Both the position numbers and the translations under genes were made by a program. This document shows positions 61,901-64,000 of a DNA stretch of 64,000 nucleotides, piece after piece. Below the pieces are notes generated by a model. That model had not been told where the DNA came from. It did no database searches and saw nothing but the letters and a program-made list of their open reading frames with translations. The stretch comes from Drosophila persimilis (lineage: Eukaryota > Arthropoda > Insecta > Diptera > Drosophilidae). Where the stretch lies: contig NW_020825522.1 of NCBI RefSeq assembly GCF_003286085.1, forward strand, positions 26,040 through 90,039, given 5' to 3'. Positions within the stretch are counted from its first letter, which is position 1; every line of letters begins with the position of its first letter.

Positions 61901-62461
61901 AGCTAGAGCAACGATGTTTTGGATCCAGACTTCTGTGATATGTACCTGCTCCAAAAATATTTCAAACTTTGCCCCGCCCACTTCCGCCCCCACAAAGGGC
62001 GAAAATCTGTGGCATCCACAAATCTCAGAGACTATTAAGGCTAGAGTAACCAAATTTGGTACACACACTCCTTTAATGTGTGTGTCACTATAAAACGTAT
62101 ATCTCAGAATTTCGCCCCACCCCCATCCGCCCACACAAAGGACGAAAATCTGTTGCATCCACAATATTGCAGATTCGAGAAACTAAAAACGCAGAATCAT
62201 AGAGAATGACCATATCTATCCGTTGCTGAATCTGGATCACATCAGATACTTTTTATAGCCAAAAGGAACAAATCAATTTGCAGTGGCTTCGCAGCGCCCG
62301 ACGTCACGCTCAGACTGATTTTCTGTCTCTCTCGCACGCACTCTTGTAGTGTCGTTTAATATTAGCGGCGTCTGCCGGAGGAGAGCCATAATGACTTAGT
62401 ATCGGGTATAATTGTAGAGTTGCGGTGTCCGCAGCAACTCACAACGTTCCCCCTCGTTTTC
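61901..62461 (+). repeat. INE-1 copy, last part
   Basis: Resumes after C at AGCT (61901-61904, target duplication) with AGAGCAACGATG. It runs through the CCGCCCACTTCCGCCCC blocks to the GC-rich end and the GTTCCCCCTCGTTTT terminus. Confidence 0.85.
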
Positions 62462-62521
62462 TTTTTCCCTTTGGGGTTTTTGTTTCCCGTTTTATAATTT
62501 TTTGTATCGCGCGGAAAATTT
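62462..62521 (-). pseudogene. Short E2 scrap between two INE-1 copies
   Basis: Sixty bases that are neither INE-1 copy. The minus strand can encode a basic stretch (NFPRDTKNYKTGNKNPKGKR) that would suit the Gag/Pol junction of E2. Too short to be sure. Confidence 0.35.
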
Positions 62522-63617
62522 ATTATACCCGATACTCAAAATGAGTATTGGGGTATATTAGATTTGTGGTAAAAGTGGATGTGTGTAACATTCAGAAGGA
62601 ATCGTTTCCGACCCCATAAAGTATATATATTCTTGATCAGCATCAATAGCCGCGTCCATTGAGCCCTGTCTGTCTGTCCGTCTGTCCGTTCGTCCGTCCG
62701 TTGGTCTGTCCGTCCCCTTCAGCGCCTAGTGCTCAAAGACTATAAGAGCTAGAGCAACGATGTTTTTGGATCCAGACTTTTGTGATATGTCACTGCTACA
62801 AAATATTTCAAAACTTTGCCCCGCCCACTTCCCTCCACAAAGGGCGACAATCTTTGACATCCACAATTTTAGAGATACGAGAAAACCAAAAACGCAGAAT
62901 CGTAGAGAATGACCATATCTTTTAGACTGCAGAATCTGAATTGGATCGTATTATTATTATAGCCAGCATCAAGAAAACAATTTCATTTTTCCTCGCCCTG
63001 TCTCTTTCTAACACATACGTAGCATAGGCGGCTTTGCTTAGAGTAAAACATTAGCGCCTAGATCTCAGAGACTATAAAAGCTAGAGCAACCAAATTTGGT
63101 ATCCACACTCCTAATATATCGGACCGAGACGAGTTTGTTTCAAAATTTCCCCACACTCCCTTCCGCCCCGCAAAGGATGCAAATCTGGGGATATTCACAA
63201 AATCTCAGAGACTATTTAGGCTAGAGTAACCAAATTTGGTATTCGCACTCCTGTTAGATCTCACTATAAAACGTATATCTCAGAATTTCGCCCCCACCCT
63301 TCCGCCCACACAAAGGACGAAAATCTGTTGCATCCACAATATTGCAGATTCGAGAAAACTAAAAACGCAGAATCATAGAGAATGACCATACCTATCCGGT
63401 TGCTGAATCTGGATCAGATCAGATACTTTTTATAGCCAAAAGGACAAATCAATTTTCAGTGGCTTCGCAGCGCCCGACGTCACGCTCAGACTGATTTCTG
63501 TCCCTCTCGCACGCACTCTTTGTCGTGCCGTTTAATATTAGCGCCGTCTGCCGGAGGAGAGCCATACTGACTAAGTATCGGGTATAACTGTAGAGTTGCG
63601 TTCCCCCTCGTTTTTTT
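62522..63617 (+). repeat. INE-1/mini-me type repeat, near full length
   Basis: From TATACCCGATACTCAAAATG through TATATATATTC, a (GTCY)n tract (62668-62715), three successive CCGCCC-type blocks with AAAAACGCAGAATC, and the GC-rich end, to CCCCCTCGTTTTTTT. At about 1.1 kb it is the most complete copy in the window. It lies between the E2 scrap and the E2 leader. Confidence 0.8.
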
Positions 63618-64000
63618 AATTGTTTCACTTTTGTGATATTTTTTCTTCACTTTATTTTATTTTCACTTGAAAAAAATGTTTTTGGTTTCGTCATTTTGTT
63701 TTTGTTTTACTTACCTTAACATGTTGGATGTGTCTCCTCCAACGGGCGATCCGGAATTGGTCCCTTTTATGATGTTCCTTACTGAGGTTCCTGGACTTCG
63801 CTCCTTTTTGGTTGGTTTTCCTGAGTACGGAACATTCAGGAATTGGAGTCACCGATGGGTTATACCGGACAATATTACGAAATATTGTGAGTCATACCGG
63901 TAATTATTATTGAGACCGACGGCTGCAAGTTTTTGCAGTTTTCGCGAACGTACTAAACTTTTTGCTGTGTTGTTCACTAGTCAGGTCCCTGCTCGGGCGC
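63618..64000 (-). promoter_or_regulatory. E2 leader with splice donor and tRNA-Lys primer site
   Basis: The minus strand begins at the window edge with GCGCCCGAGCAGGGAC (63985-64000), all but the first two bases of a tRNA-Lys primer site, followed by about 370 nt without a long ORF. A perfect donor AAG|GTAAGT is at 63717-63709. Errantiviruses splice env RNA from a leader donor, so the site fits. The 5' LTR should begin within a few bases past 64000. An alternative is the leader of a different minus-strand LTR element. Confidence 0.6.

Larger units (their letters stand above)
5063..64000 (-). mobile_element. Errantivirus E2, the host element dispersed by nested insertions
   Basis: Minus-strand pieces occur in the order expected for one provirus read from right to left. 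They are the tRNA-Lys primer site and leader (63618-64000), a short basic-coding scrap (62462-62521), protease and RT start (41247-41772), RT end/RNase H/integrase (16641-18724), env pieces (11616-12261 and 5654-6063), polypurine tract (5642-5653) and 3' LTR (5063-5641). The gaps are filled by LOA-1, CR1-1, element A with its own insertions, D, C and INE-1 copies. Gag and the middle of RT are deleted. The 5' LTR should lie just past 64000. Shared strand and gene order support one element; linking the far-right leader to it is inference. Confidence 0.65.

Overview
The window is insect repeat DNA, almost certainly Drosophila heterochromatin. Evidence: BEL/Pao, Ty3/gypsy (Osvaldo/Ulysses-like), errantivirus, LOA-clade and CR1-like retroelements; INE-1/mini-me type repeats with a (GTCY)n tract; primer-binding sites matching the 3' ends of fly tRNA-Lys. 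Two things hint at an obscura-group species but do not prove it: the INE-1 copies look like ISY-type copies, and LOA elements related to Bilbo/TRIM are present. I found no host protein gene, rRNA, tRNA or CRISPR array.

Layout. Positions 1-2536 hold a decayed BEL/Pao pol (+). It is followed by an LTR fragment (2537-3290, -) and a decayed errantivirus env (3789-5062, -, called E0). From 5063 to the right edge, nearly everything reads as one minus-strand errantivirus (E2) pulled apart by insertions. Its 3' LTR is at 5063-5641, env pieces at 5654-6063 and 11616-12261, integrase/RNase H/RT at 16641-18724, protease/RT start at 41247-41772, a scrap at 62462-62521, and leader plus tRNA-Lys primer site at 63618-64000. 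Inside it sit LOA-1 (6064-11615, -), CR1-1 (about 12262-16500, -, holding an INE-1 cluster), Ty3/gypsy element A (18725-41035, +) and two INE-1 copies.

Second-level nesting. Element A carries LOA-2 (21515-26726, +, target duplication of about 14 bp) between gag and protease, and Ty3/gypsy element B (27187-36872, -, duplication ACGC) between protease and RT. The INE-1 copy starting at 41773 is split by gypsy-like element D (41877-44670, -) and by Ulysses-like element C (44770-61900, -, duplication AGCT). C is itself split by CR1-2 (48754-53446, +).

B is the youngest and most complete element: two 870-bp LTRs that agree wherever I compared them, open gag and pol, a G GGA AAC frameshift site, matching PBS and PPT, and a long third ORF. 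A, B and C are one lineage. They share a SAP-like Gag N-terminus, a canonical zinc knuckle followed by a second knuckle that lacks its histidine, a slippery-site position, and extra coding sequence after integrase whose last segment looks related. A and C also carry long LTRs with internal tandem arrays. In A the array lies between consensus splice sites, which suggests an intron contained within the LTR.
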